Notes: a model not told the origin generated them from the sequence alone. DNA of 64,000 nt from Vibrio gigantis (GCF_024347515.1 NZ_AP025493.1:1178001-1242000); one strand, 5' to 3'. Shown: positions 26,678-36,415, counted from the stretch's first letter. Numbers and translations are program-made.

Positions 26678-29593
26678 TTAGTGACCCGAAGAAATATCCA
26701 ATTTATCCAGCAATGAAGGGAAGCCCCAACCATTCTCGCCTGCAACCACAGGTTCTCCGGTCAAGTACTCGTAGAGAGTCGGTGCTAACGATCCATTGGC
26801 TTCAATCTTTAATGGTAATGAGTTCTCACCAATTGGAGAGCCCCAGAATCCGATGAATGCATCTTTCTCTAAATAGTCTTCACCAGCATGACGCCCCGGT
26901 ACCTTGGTGTTGTACCCAATACCAGCCTTAGGGAACAAATTAATGGTACCGGCTCTATCCTCAAGGTAGATATTGGCCAGCTGGTTCACAGAGTCTGGTC
27001 GAGGCGTTGGCTGCGTTAATGCGGTCCATTCTGCACTGCTGCACCATGTTGTCACATCCGCCTTAATCGCTCGGTTAATACACTTCTCGACCAATCGAGA
27101 ATACCGCGCAAAATCAACTTCGCTTGGCGATGCAAGATATGGATTGAGCCTTTGGGTATTAAGTAAAATCGGCGCTCGGTTGCCCTCTAGCGACTCATAG
27201 AAAAGCTTGTCACCTTCGCGTGTGATCAATTCATCGACCCGTTCTAAATCCCGGTTACCAATAACACGAACAGCACAACCTTGTTCATCACACGTGCTTT
27301 CTCTGACGACCATATAATCGAGACTCTCAGGTAAACGTTTTGCTATCTCATCAATAACATTAATGCTGTCATCTTCGGGCGCGGCAATGGGTGTCCACTG
27401 TATCAAATCTTGATAAACAGGCTGTATCTGCCAGCCCTGCTTTGAATTAAAGAAATCCATCATAAAATTACCACCTGCGGTTGAAGCAACCACTACATCA
27501 ACATGCTTAGAGCTTGGATAGTTCAACGCATTGGTAATTTTAGGCCCTTCACCCTCGTCTGAAGATATCTTTTTAACCACAATGGGATACTCTAGCTCTG
27601 CTTGCAAACCTTCAAATACCTGCTTTTCGGGATTAAGAGCATAGAACACCGGCGTTAAACCATGATCCCCAGCCATCCCCCATAGCGTTTTATCGTAAAC
27701 GCCAGCACTACGGTAGGTCGCTTCAATTTGACGTATCCAATAGTCCAGTCGGTTAAGCTCTCCAGTCGGCATCAGAATTTCGTCACTAAAAGGCCCCGTA
27801 AAGTGCGCAAAGTGATCCGGCCATGGGTTATAAACCAAGGTGTAGTCTGGCATCCCTTTTCCATCTAACTCAGCAAACTGAGTGATTGATTGTTTAACCT
27901 GGGCCTTCTTAGAAAACTTAGTGAACAAATCAAAACCCGAGATAGACTGATACGCTTCAATGTCTTCAATCAAAGCTTGACGCTTTTCTCGCAAAACCAC
28001 TTCTACTTCAGAACGCTCTTGAAGCTCCTTAACACAGCGCTTCTCACCATAATCACGTAACGACTCCCCCAAACCTAAGTTTACAAGACCATCGTAAGTT
28101 GTATGGGCATTCCAATCGTATTGAGCGTTACAATTCAGAGTCTTAAGATAACCGAGACGATCAAACATCGTCTGTACCTTGTTGTCTGCCATTAGTACAT
28201 CCAGCTGCAGAGCATCATTTCCAAAGAAGTAATAAGCTCTGTCGATATCTCGGTCAACAAAGTGGAAGTTAGGCACTCCTGTACCGCCTTCGCCAGAAAC
28301 TTTAGCGCCCGTTTTAATGATAGGCAGATTACGAACACTAATTGTAGGAGTAGAAGAGATACCGACTCGGCTTATGTTGTCTCTATGCTCTTGATATAGC
28401 TTTTTAAAGAAAGGCAGGTAATGTGGGTCACGATAGGTTTGTTCAGACAGGACTTCCATGAACCTTACTTGTTGCTGATGCTCAGGTTCGATCACCTTTT
28501 CTATCTGAGGTTTATATTGTGCTCGGTCTTTATGGTTCTGGTAAGCAACCGAAATGAAAGGCGCATCTTCATTGACCAAGCCCTCAATCAAGCCTTGCTG
28601 TAAACCATCGACGGTCACTTGAACCGCAAAACGCTTGTTCTGTTGGGATTCTAGAAACTGAATGAGCGTATCAGGCTGTTCAGAAAATACCTGTTGCATC
28701 CAATCATCGAGCGCTTCTGCGCGTTCTTCTTTATAAACAAATTGACGATAGGCTTTAAGTAAATTCAAGCGCACAAAATCAATAAGCGTAATCGTAAGCG
28801 CTTGTGCTTTGTTGTTTGGCTTACTGGCATTTTCGGGTTTATCATCCTCAGCAATCGCAAGCATTGCTGATTTCATGTCGCCTTCGTCCATCCCGGATGC
28901 TGCTTTACCTATCAACTCGACAATGATCGGTTGAATCTGATTGATGATCGCTAAATCTTCAGAGCTATTGGTTAAGTAGGTATAGCTCTCCGGCAGCGTA
29001 TCCATATCTTGCCAAACACCGATTTCAAATAGCGCGTCGTAGATAACAACCATATTGGCAATGAATTGCTCATCAATACGAATACCTTCATGATGGCCCG
29101 TTGCTTCGGTTGACGTATCTGGCTCGTGATGCGCTAAGATTGGCTCATCACCGACGTAATAGAGGCTATGTTCAAAGCCTTTTAGAGCCTTCTCATCATA
29201 GACTGTAGACAGATACGCTTTGAATACATCTTCACTTCCCAGACCTGAATAGCGGTCGTAATAACTATAGAGAAAATAGCCCAAAGGAATTGAGTAAGTA
29301 GGATTTGATAATTGCGCAATCACCCTAGCTTTCGTTTTAGCATCAAGTGGTAACGCGAGAATATAGGCATCTAATGTAACACCACCAATCGTAAAAAGTG
29401 CCGCATCACGAGTGAGTTTGGCCGAGTAGCTCAGGCTTGAAAGCACCTGGTTTTTCAGCACTTCACTGGAACTAAACACGCCACCAATGACAGGTGTCGT
29501 TGATATATCAGCGGCACTCGGGGCAGAAGCAACCGCCAACGATAGGGCACTAAATAAACTTGCGTAACTGCGGACGTGAGAATAAGAGCTCAT
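26678..29593 (-). CDS. Large exported alkaline-phosphatase-superfamily (phosphodiesterase-like) protein
   Basis: Probable periplasmic phosphoryl-ester hydrolase, 971 residues from the ATG at 29593 (AAAGGAAA upstream; an in-frame TTG lies one codon earlier). The N-terminus MSSYSHVRSYASLFSALSLAVASAPSAAD is signal-peptide-like. The alkaline-phosphatase fold is supported by NPWPDHFAHFTGPFSD (near residue 585), the metal-binding GMAGDHGLTPVFYAL (near 645) and a late PGRHAGEDYLEKDAFIGFWG (near 925) that may carry another metal ligand His. The ~350-residue N-terminal part is mostly helical and matches nothing known to me. The substrate is unknown; type I phosphodiesterase/nucleotide pyrophosphatase is the nearest family. 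Confidence 0.75.
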   Translation of the reverse strand: MSSYSHVRSYASLFSALSLAVASAPSAADISTTPVIGGVFSSSEVLKNQVLSSLSYSAKLTRDAALFTIGGVTLDAYILALPLDAKTKARVIAQLSNPTYSIPLGYFLYSYYDRYSGLGSEDVFKAYLSTVYDEKALKGFEHSLYYVGDEPILAHHEPDTSTEATGHHEGIRIDEQFIANMVVIYDALFEIGVWQDMDTLPESYTYLTNSSEDLAIINQIQPIIVELIGKAASGMDEGDMKSAMLAIAEDDKPENASKPNNKAQALTITLIDFVRLNLLKAYRQFVYKEERAEALDDWMQQVFSEQPDTLIQFLESQQNKRFAVQVTVDGLQQGLIEGLVNEDAPFISVAYQNHKDRAQYKPQIEKVIEPEHQQQVRFMEVLSEQTYRDPHYLPFFKKLYQEHRDNISRVGISSTPTISVRNLPIIKTGAKVSGEGGTGVPNFHFVDRDIDRAYYFFGNDALQLDVLMADNKVQTMFDRLGYLKTLNCNAQYDWNAHTTYDGLVNLGLGESLRDYGEKRCVKELQERSEVEVVLREKRQALIEDIEAYQSISGFDLFTKFSKKAQVKQSITQFAELDGKGMPDYTLVYNPWPDHFAHFTGPFSDEILMPTGELNRLDYWIRQIEATYRSAGVYDKTLWGMAGDHGLTPVFYALNPEKQVFEGLQAELEYPIVVKKISSDEGEGPKITNALNYPSSKHVDVVVASTAGGNFMMDFFNSKQGWQIQPVYQDLIQWTPIAAPEDDSINVIDEIAKRLPESLDYMVVRESTCDEQGCAVRVIGNRDLERVDELITREGDKLFYESLEGNRAPILLNTQRLNPYLASPSEVDFARYSRLVEKCINRAIKADVTTWCSSAEWTALTQPTPRPDSVNQLANIYLEDRAGTINLFPKAGIGYNTKVPGRHAGEDYLEKDAFIGFWGSPIGENSLPLKIEANGSLAPTLYEYLTGEPVVAGENGWGFPSLLDKLDISSGH

Positions 29594-29796
29594 CAAATTT
29601 CCTTTAGATCAACACACTTCTATAAATTAAGCTTATTGTTTCAGCTTGCATTGATTAGTCAACCTATGAGAACGCTTGTTTTTAAGTTCAATGAACTCTT
29701 ATTGTTATTAAATATTTAGTATCACTAATATCTCCACGGCTTTACCCCATATCCAACGCCCGAGAACTTTCTAAAGTTATACGACAAGCGACTTCT

Positions 29797-31002
29797 TCAA
29801 TTAAACGCTCTTGCAACACGGCCATTACTGCTCAATTCGTAATGACCAATGTAAGCTGGGATAAATACCGATTGCCCTTTCGTAAGGGTTAAGTGCTCAC
29901 CTCTTTGGCTCACTAGCGTTAAATCATCATCTATTGCCATTAAAATCTCAGCACCGCTTGTGATCACTTCTTCTTGCTGAGGGCGATGAAAGATATTGAA
30001 ATCAAAATCACTGACCGGGATATCATAGCTATCACATTGACCTAATGTTGAGGGCGCTAATAACAAGCGTTCAAACGGGATCGGTTTGAACTCTGTGCAG
30101 GCAACCAACTCGGAGACATCAATGTGCTTTGGCGTTAAACCAGCACGTAACACGTTGTCTGAATTCGCCATAATCTCGAGCCCAGTCCCCTTAATGTAAG
30201 CGTGCGGAGTATTCGCATTCAAATACATCGCTTCACCCGGCTTCAATGTGATCAAATTAAGAAGCAGAACACAAAACAGACCGATGTCGTTCGGGTACTG
30301 ATGGCTAAGCTCAACAACCAAAGCAAACTCAGCTTGATCTTGGTGAGCGGCTGCGTAAGTCAGAAGTTGCTCTAATGCTTGGCGTTTACGTTGGTCATCT
30401 AGAGTTAAAAGGTCACGGAAAAACGTTTCTAAACCTAGAGAGTCAAGATTGTTACCAAACTCATCGACCAAATCAGCAAGTTCGATAGAGCCCAGTTGTC
30501 TGAACAAAACTAATATTTTATCGAATTCTCGAAAGCCATTCATCGCTTGATATTCAGTGATCGCGTAAACCAATTCAGGTTTGTGGTTAGAGTCTTTGTA
30601 ATTGCGGTGCCCTGCAGTTAGAGGAATCCCTGCTTGTTCCTCTCTCGCAAAACCAATTTCAGCTTGATGCTTGTTTGGGTGAACTTGAACAGATAGCGCC
30701 TTTTCTGCCGCTAAGATCTTAAACAAGAATGGCAATTCACCAAACTCCTGCGCAATCTCGCTTGATAGATAGGCTGGTTTATTCTTGTTAATCAGGTCAG
30801 ATAGGGGCACTAAATGTTGGCCCAGATTAACCATTGAGCAACCTTTCGGGTGTGCTCCCATCCAAACTTCCGCTTGTGGCTCTTGTGACTCATTCTTAAA
30901 GCCAAACAGTTCACGTATCGAAGAAATACTTCCCCATGCATAATTTTGGATGGTGTTTTCCATAGGGAAAAATGAGTGTTCTGAGAAGTGGCTGAGTGAC
31001 AT
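29797..31002 (-). CDS. manA: Mannose-6-phosphate isomerase, class I
   Basis: Zn-dependent interconversion of mannose-6-phosphate and fructose-6-phosphate. It has 401 residues from the ATG at 31002, which has GGAAAAAG upstream; the frame stays open to 31032. Class I motifs are visible: ENTIQNYAWGS at the start, QVHPNKHQAEIGF carrying a Zn-binding His pair, and NANTPHAYIKGTGLEIMANSDNVLRAG carrying the other ligands and catalytic Arg. The gene lies downstream of uhpC but has its own promoter block, nearly identical to that of uhpT, so it is probably induced with the hexose-phosphate transporter. Confidence 0.93.
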   Translation of the reverse strand: MSLSHFSEHSFFPMENTIQNYAWGSISSIRELFGFKNESQEPQAEVWMGAHPKGCSMVNLGQHLVPLSDLINKNKPAYLSSEIAQEFGELPFLFKILAAEKALSVQVHPNKHQAEIGFAREEQAGIPLTAGHRNYKDSNHKPELVYAITEYQAMNGFREFDKILVLFRQLGSIELADLVDEFGNNLDSLGLETFFRDLLTLDDQRKRQALEQLLTYAAAHQDQAEFALVVELSHQYPNDIGLFCVLLLNLITLKPGEAMYLNANTPHAYIKGTGLEIMANSDNVLRAGLTPKHIDVSELVACTEFKPIPFERLLLAPSTLGQCDSYDIPVSDFDFNIFHRPQQEEVITSGAEILMAIDDDLTLVSQRGEHLTLTKGQSVFIPAYIGHYELSSNGRVARAFN

Positions 31003-31065
31003 GACTTTTTCCGTAGTGAGCCCTTTGAACACAATTCAGAGAGCTGATTTCTAATAACGTAAATA

Positions 31066-31177
31066 ATTAGAAAGACTACAGAGCGCGCCTAAAACCCACA
31101 TGAGATGAGGTCTTAGACGCAATAGGAAAAATTCTTAGAAACGGGTGAGACAGATGAAAAGCGTGAAAAGAGTCACA
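31066..31177 (-). promoter_or_regulatory. manA promoter block with UhpA-like and CRP-like sites
   Basis: Read on the plus strand it shows CATGAGA (31099), TCTTAGA (31111), the dyad TAGGAAAAATTCTTAG (31123-31138) and a CRP-like site CGTGA-N6-TCACA (31162-31177). All recur with the same spacing upstream of uhpT. By analogy the start point is near 31066, with a poor -10 element at 31073-31078. It implies UhpA and CRP control of manA. Confidence 0.7.
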
Positions 31178-31297
31178 TTTGAATGTCACGAGCAGAAGCA
31201 CTGGATCAGATAGCTGCTTGCATCACGCTGGTTACAGCAGCGATACAAGCATCTGCAACACAAACACTAGCGACTATCTTGTTATCTAGAAGGCTCG

Positions 31298-32650
31298 TTA
31301 AAAGCCAGAGCGCGCCTCTGCACTTTTCTGAGGTGATTGAGCTTGTAAGAAAGGCAGTAGCAGTAACCCAATAACAGCAGCGCACGTAGAGATGGTAATG
31401 AAAAAGCCACTCCAACCGTAAGTTTCTAAAACGAGCGCTAATGGGTAACCAGAAAGCGCCGCACCCATGTAAGCAAACAGTCCAACAAAGCCTGTCGCGG
31501 CCCCGGCAGAGTCTTTATGCGAGCATTCCGCGGCTGCCATGCCAATAAGCATTTGAGGGCCGAAGACAAAAAAACCAACACAAAATAGGCCAGCAGCTTG
31601 AAACACAAAGTTGGTTAAAGGCATAAGCCATAAAGCCGATACCGAGAGGAATATACCTATCGCGAACAGAATATTCATTGGGCCACGGTTGCCACCAAAC
31701 AATCTATCGGATCCCCATCCAGCAACAAGTGAACCAACAAAACCACCAATTTCGAACAGAGATAAAGCTGCGTTCGCATTTATTAAGCTGTAATGGTGCT
31801 CTTCCGTTAGATATAAATTCCCCCAGTCGTTAACCGCCGTTCTTACGATGTAAACCAACACATAACTAAAGGCGAGCAGCCAAATGTACTTATTGCTAAA
31901 TACGTAGGTTTTCAAGATTTCTCGATAGCTCAACCCTTGTCCATGGCTCTCCTGCGCCAATTCTAAATGGTCATTGCGCCACTTCCCTACCGTCGGCAGC
32001 CCCATGGTGGTAGGCTTGTCACGTAAACGCCAACAGACGATAAGACCAATAAAAACACCAATCACACCCGGCCAGATAAACCCAGCTCGCCAACTGAATT
32101 GCAGCGTTAGATAGCCCACAAGAATAGGAATAAGCGCCCCACCAACGTTATGTGCTGTATTCCAGATTGCCCAGCGAAAGCCTCTTTCGGAGCGAGAATA
32201 CCAAGTCGTCAATAACTTAGAGCATGACGGCCAGCCCCAACCTTGGAACCACGCATTCAGTACCCAAAGCGAAATAAAAGCGACTAACGAACTAGAAAAC
32301 CCAAACGCAATATTGATCAAGCCTGTCGCGATTAGGCCAAGTCCCATAAAATAACGCGGATTTGAACGGTCCGAGATTGTGCCTGAGATAAATTTCGATA
32401 AACCATAAGAAAGATAGAAGAGTGTGCCAATTAGACCGATGTCGCCTTTGTCCAAGCCAAGGTCGGTGATCATTGCGGGGGCGGCATAATTAAAGGTTTT
32501 ACGAGTAAAGTAAAAACCAGCATAGCCGACATACATTCCTATCATGATGTGAAGACGCCAGTAGCGATAACTCTGATTGACCTCATCATCGCTTAGAGTA
32601 TGACTTTTTGACGTTGTTGAGCGCAGAAATCCAAACATATTCGTTCTCAC
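31298..32650 (-). CDS. uhpC: MFS hexose-6-phosphate sensor UhpC
   Basis: Membrane receptor that senses external glucose-6-phosphate and activates UhpB. It has 450 residues and 12 membrane segments of the organophosphate:phosphate antiporter family. The N-terminal YWRLHIMIGMYVGYAGFYFTRK and WFQGWGWPSCSKLLTTWY motifs are typical of UhpC and GlpT/UhpT relatives. Its start overlaps the stop of uhpB by four bases. The last gene of the regulatory operon here; in E. coli the order is A-B-C-T, so uhpT has moved to the front. Confidence 0.92.
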   Translation of the reverse strand: MRTNMFGFLRSTTSKSHTLSDDEVNQSYRYWRLHIMIGMYVGYAGFYFTRKTFNYAAPAMITDLGLDKGDIGLIGTLFYLSYGLSKFISGTISDRSNPRYFMGLGLIATGLINIAFGFSSSLVAFISLWVLNAWFQGWGWPSCSKLLTTWYSRSERGFRWAIWNTAHNVGGALIPILVGYLTLQFSWRAGFIWPGVIGVFIGLIVCWRLRDKPTTMGLPTVGKWRNDHLELAQESHGQGLSYREILKTYVFSNKYIWLLAFSYVLVYIVRTAVNDWGNLYLTEEHHYSLINANAALSLFEIGGFVGSLVAGWGSDRLFGGNRGPMNILFAIGIFLSVSALWLMPLTNFVFQAAGLFCVGFFVFGPQMLIGMAAAECSHKDSAGAATGFVGLFAYMGAALSGYPLALVLETYGWSGFFITISTCAAVIGLLLLPFLQAQSPQKSAEARSGF

Positions 32651-34143
32651 ACTTTAGGTAATGTAACGCTGATATCCGAACCCGAAGATGATCCATTAGC
32701 GTTGATTGTCATCTTGCCGCCGAGCGCCTGAACACGCTCTTGCATACCACGAACACCCATTCCTTTGAGAAGATCCTGCGCTGTAAAACCAACTCCATTG
32801 TCTGTGATCCGAAGGTAAGCTTGATCGTCTAAAATCAGTTCTATTCTAATTTCGCTTGCTTGGGCATATTTATGAGCGTTGTTTAATGACTCTTGGCACA
32901 GCCGGAAGAGAGTGACCTTGAGCGTGTCACTCAAACATGAGTAATCACCTTGCCAATTTAGCTGAATATCAACGCCGTGATCTGAAAACTCCATTTCCCG
33001 TATGAGTTGCTCAACAGAGTCCTTTAGGTCAAGGTCGTCCAACATTTTAGGCCTGAGTTTTGTGAGTAGGCGTTTGGTGGTGTCATAAACATTCAAAGAC
33101 AATGACTCAATCGTGCCCGCACAACGAACACTCATTTCGGCGGCATCGACACGCTTAATAATGCTTGCTTGAGTGCGAATTGCCGTGATGTTCTGACCGA
33201 TTTCATCGTGCAGCTCACGAGCAATATCACGACGAACCGATTCTTCAGCGGTGACTAACTGGCGTGAAAGGTTTTGATTTCTGGAGAGCTCACTTCGTAA
33301 TTTCGCATTGAGATCTTTTTGTTTTTGAACCGCAAGGCCAAGCAAAATACCTGTGATAGTCTGAGCAGATAGAGACAAGAGTAAGTCGGTAATTTCGAGT
33401 TTAGATGTTCCACTGTGAGCAGCAATCAACGCGACACTGTTTAACAGGGTCGCTAACAAAGCACCTTGCCACCCGTAACGAACCGCAAGCAAGATAATAG
33501 GGATAGCCATACAGAACGGAGCGAAGCGCCTTAGCTCATCAGGCAAACTGGTTTGTATCAAAATACTGGCCACCAACAACACACTGTATAAAGCGATGTG
33601 ACGGATTTTGAACTCAACGACATTGTTGATTAAGTAAGAACCCAGTGGCGCCCACTTGTTTTGGAATAGATAGTTCCAGACTAGATAACACATTGGCACC
33701 AACATCAATCCGCCAGTGATACTCACCAACCACACCATGTAAACGGCTGGAACATGAGAACCTACCACGGCAACGTTGATCAACCCTGTGACCATGATTA
33801 AGCTCGCCATCACCAACAAGTGACGATTCTGGTCACCATAGTAATAACGCCTGGCAATGAGAGTGGCAGGAATACTCAATCCACTGGCGATGAGTATCGT
33901 CAGCCATTGAGGTTCATCAAGTAGTAGAGCTAAAGCGATCGCGAGCCCCCACTCTGCAATGTAGATAGCAGGCCAATAATGAGTGCGAGTGTGCAGCGTC
34001 ATTCCCAGTCGAAGTGAAAATGGGAAAAGCAGAATGGCTAACTCAGGGTCATTAATGAAATAGAAGGCAATAACCCACAGACAGAACCATGCACAACCAG
34101 CCATAAAAACCCCACACAAGGAGGTGGCTAGATAGGAACGCAT
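32647..34143 (-). CDS. uhpB: Sensor histidine kinase UhpB
   Basis: Membrane kinase/phosphatase of the hexose-phosphate system, 498 residues. The N-terminal half (about 1-270) is a MASE1-type domain with about eight hydrophobic segments. A HisKA_3 domain follows with the phospho-acceptor in ARELHDEIGQ (His312, one residue from the E. coli position 313) and a HATPase domain ends the protein (NAHKYAQAS and ITDNGVGF-like motifs). The start overlaps the uhpA stop by one base and the end overlaps the uhpC start, so the three are coupled. Confidence 0.94.
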   Translation of the reverse strand: MRSYLATSLCGVFMAGCAWFCLWVIAFYFINDPELAILLFPFSLRLGMTLHTRTHYWPAIYIAEWGLAIALALLLDEPQWLTILIASGLSIPATLIARRYYYGDQNRHLLVMASLIMVTGLINVAVVGSHVPAVYMVWLVSITGGLMLVPMCYLVWNYLFQNKWAPLGSYLINNVVEFKIRHIALYSVLLVASILIQTSLPDELRRFAPFCMAIPIILLAVRYGWQGALLATLLNSVALIAAHSGTSKLEITDLLLSLSAQTITGILLGLAVQKQKDLNAKLRSELSRNQNLSRQLVTAEESVRRDIARELHDEIGQNITAIRTQASIIKRVDAAEMSVRCAGTIESLSLNVYDTTKRLLTKLRPKMLDDLDLKDSVEQLIREMEFSDHGVDIQLNWQGDYSCLSDTLKVTLFRLCQESLNNAHKYAQASEIRIELILDDQAYLRITDNGVGFTAQDLLKGMGVRGMQERVQALGGKMTINANGSSSGSDISVTLPKV

Positions 34144-34751
34144 TAGTACTGTTCTTGAGTGAATAGTTTGGCTAACTCAACGTTGTTTTTAACATTAAGT
34201 TTGTCCATCGCATTGGCACGGTGCACATGCACCGTTTTATGGCTAACCCCTAACTCAACAGCGATAGACTTTACATCGAGCCCTGTTGCCAATAACTGAC
34301 ACACTTCACTTTCTCTGCGGGTTAATTGATTTAAAGAGGCTTTATTTTTCATTGGTGTCGCAAGCTTTATAGCGATATCAGGCGTGAGATAACAGCCCCC
34401 TTTTGCGCTCGTGTGAACGGCTTGGATTAGCTCATCGGGGCTGCAGCGCTTGCTGAGATAACCTTTGGCTCCTAACTCCAATGATTTCTCAACCATCGCC
34501 GGAGAATCATGAACGCTCAACATAATGCTGGCAATGCCTGATGGGATCTCTTCCAATAAGCTCAAACCACTTTCGTCTTGCATTGAGATATCCAAGATCA
34601 CGACATCAGGGTGACAACTTGGCAGTCCGAGGCGAGCTTCTGCCGCAGAGTTGAATTCACCCACGACCGTGATATCAGCTTCAAGACTGAGTAATTGAGC
34701 AAAGCCCGATCGAACAATGACGTGGTCATCAACAAGCGCAACATTAATCAT
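34143..34751 (-). CDS. uhpA: Response regulator UhpA
   Basis: NarL/FixJ-family activator of uhpT. It has 202 residues from the ATG at 34751, which gives MINVALVDDHVIVRSGFAQLL as in E. coli UhpA; the frame extends to 34763. The receiver domain has Asp54 (VVILDISM) as phospho-acceptor, and the C-terminal LuxR-type HTH is QLTRRESEVCQLLATG...VSHKTVHVHRANAMDKL. Its probable targets are the dyads upstream of uhpT and manA. Confidence 0.95.
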   Translation of the reverse strand: MINVALVDDHVIVRSGFAQLLSLEADITVVGEFNSAAEARLGLPSCHPDVVILDISMQDESGLSLLEEIPSGIASIMLSVHDSPAMVEKSLELGAKGYLSKRCSPDELIQAVHTSAKGGCYLTPDIAIKLATPMKNKASLNQLTRRESEVCQLLATGLDVKSIAVELGVSHKTVHVHRANAMDKLNVKNNVELAKLFTQEQY

Positions 34752-34860
34752 GATATTAACCAAAATTAAAAGTAAGAAAGAAAAATAGCCCCAACAGGAG
34801 CTATATAGAATTAAGTTTATTTATAGAGATGATACTGAATCGAACTAACGATTGGTATGA

Positions 34861-34893
34861 TCTCACGTGCTTTAACCAATAAATCACGTGAGA
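34861..34893. repeat. Inverted repeat TCTCACGTG/CACGTGAGA between uhpT and uhpA
   Basis: Nine-base perfect arms (34861-34869 and 34885-34893) separated by 15 bases. No T-run follows on the minus strand, so it is either a partial terminator/processing hairpin that reduces readthrough from uhpT into uhpA, or a protein-binding site. Confidence 0.4.
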
Positions 34894-34952
34894 CTATCTA
34901 CCCGAAACTATGCTGCGAGGACAAATACACAAGCACAGGCTCACCAGACTCG

Positions 34953-36347
34953 CTACGCGTTTTGAGCCGCTAAGTGCATTTTCTTAGCGTGGCGAATTTT
35001 CTTCTCTTCCGCAACCGCTACAAATAGCAGTAAAACGATACAAATGGCAGCTGACGTATCCAGGGCTGCGAACGTTCCTTTCCAACCTGTTAAGCCGAAA
35101 ATAGGCGTTCCATCCGCGATCATACCTAGACCAAGTTTGGCAAAGCTGTCACCAATTAGATAAGCAAATGTGCCTTTAACACCATCCGCAACGCTGATTG
35201 CTTTCTTAGGCACGAAGCCTACTGCAGCAACACCAATCAGCAACTGAGGACCGAACACTAGGAAACCAAGTACAAACAGTGATGCGAGGTACATGAACTC
35301 ACTCGTTGCATGCTGGTAGAACTCTAGAGAAACGATAATCAACGCTAGCGAGACACAAGCAACTAAAGCGCGACGTCCGTTCGCAAGGTCTGATAAATAG
35401 CCCCACATTAACGTGCCGACCAGTGCACCCACTTCAAACAGAGTAAAGCCTGAAATAGCCGTTTCTTTTGATAAACCTAGCTCTTGATACGCATAAACGG
35501 TAGACCATTGATCGATACCAATACGAACAATGTACAAAAAGATATTCGCGAAGCAGAGCAACCAGATCACTTTGTTTTTCAGAATGTATTCAACAAAGAT
35601 CTCTTTCTTAGTCATTTGATTTTCTTCAGCGGCCGTATCTTCTTCACTGACTTCTTCATCAAACAACTCTTCAACCGTACCTAGGCCGTATGCTTCTGGA
35701 GAATCGTTACCAAAACGCATCCCAATGAAACCAACCACAATCGCGATGATTGACGGGAACACGAACATACCGATCACGTTGCCATCAAATAGGTAGTTGG
35801 CACCGAACAGAGCCACACCAGCAGCACCTGCGCCACCCACGTTGTGTGACATATTCCACAGGCCTAAATAAGAACCACGCTTATTACGAGGCGTCCATTT
35901 AGTGATGGTTGAGTAACTTGAAGGGCCACCTGTACTTTGGAAGAAACCACTCAACGCGTAGAAGGCTACCATCAAAAATAAGCTAGCACTGCCGCCGCCC
36001 ATACTGAAGCTGAAGCCCAACATAGCAATACCAGAAAGAACAAGCATGAATGGCAGGAACTGCTTAGTGTTTTTCCCATCAGCGTAATAGGAAACAACGG
36101 TTTTACCGATACCGTAAGTGATAGAGAAACCAAGACCGATAAGACCTAGATCCGTCATCGATAATCCATAAGTAGAAATCATGTCGTTTTGCGCGACATT
36201 GAAGTTCTTACGGATCAAATACATGGTTAGATAACCAATGAACACGACAAGGTAAGATTGTAGGAATGGTTTAAACCACATTTTTCTTCTAGTTTCGACC
36301 GGAAGATCCAGCGTCGGTTTTCGAACCTGATCTAGGAACTTTAACAT
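34953..36347 (-). CDS. uhpT: Hexose phosphate:inorganic phosphate antiporter UhpT
   Basis: Inner-membrane exchanger importing glucose-6-phosphate, mannose-6-phosphate and related sugar phosphates. It has 464 residues, 12 membrane segments and typical organophosphate-antiporter motifs (YLTMYLIRKNFNVAQNDMI near residue 40 and FFQSTGGPSSYSTITKW near 130). The 464-residue length matches E. coli UhpT (463). It is the first gene of the cluster on the minus strand, preceded by a UhpA/CRP promoter block, and is followed by uhpABC after 200 bases. Confidence 0.94.
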   Translation of the reverse strand: MLKFLDQVRKPTLDLPVETRRKMWFKPFLQSYLVVFIGYLTMYLIRKNFNVAQNDMISTYGLSMTDLGLIGLGFSITYGIGKTVVSYYADGKNTKQFLPFMLVLSGIAMLGFSFSMGGGSASLFLMVAFYALSGFFQSTGGPSSYSTITKWTPRNKRGSYLGLWNMSHNVGGAGAAGVALFGANYLFDGNVIGMFVFPSIIAIVVGFIGMRFGNDSPEAYGLGTVEELFDEEVSEEDTAAEENQMTKKEIFVEYILKNKVIWLLCFANIFLYIVRIGIDQWSTVYAYQELGLSKETAISGFTLFEVGALVGTLMWGYLSDLANGRRALVACVSLALIIVSLEFYQHATSEFMYLASLFVLGFLVFGPQLLIGVAAVGFVPKKAISVADGVKGTFAYLIGDSFAKLGLGMIADGTPIFGLTGWKGTFAALDTSAAICIVLLLFVAVAEEKKIRHAKKMHLAAQNA

Positions 36348-36415
36348 TGTGAACTCTCTTATTATTTATGAGGTCTGCACGGCATAATTGCGACCATGCA
36401 TTCTTTGTTATTTGA

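Noticed and set aside
31183..31374. Plus-strand ORF of 63 codons between uhpC and manA
   Set aside because: It runs antisense through the end of uhpC, has no ribosome-binding site and overlaps the manA upstream region. Treated as chance.
34861..34893. Inverted repeat as a full terminator of uhpT
   Set aside because: No T-run follows on the minus strand. Kept as a repeat only.
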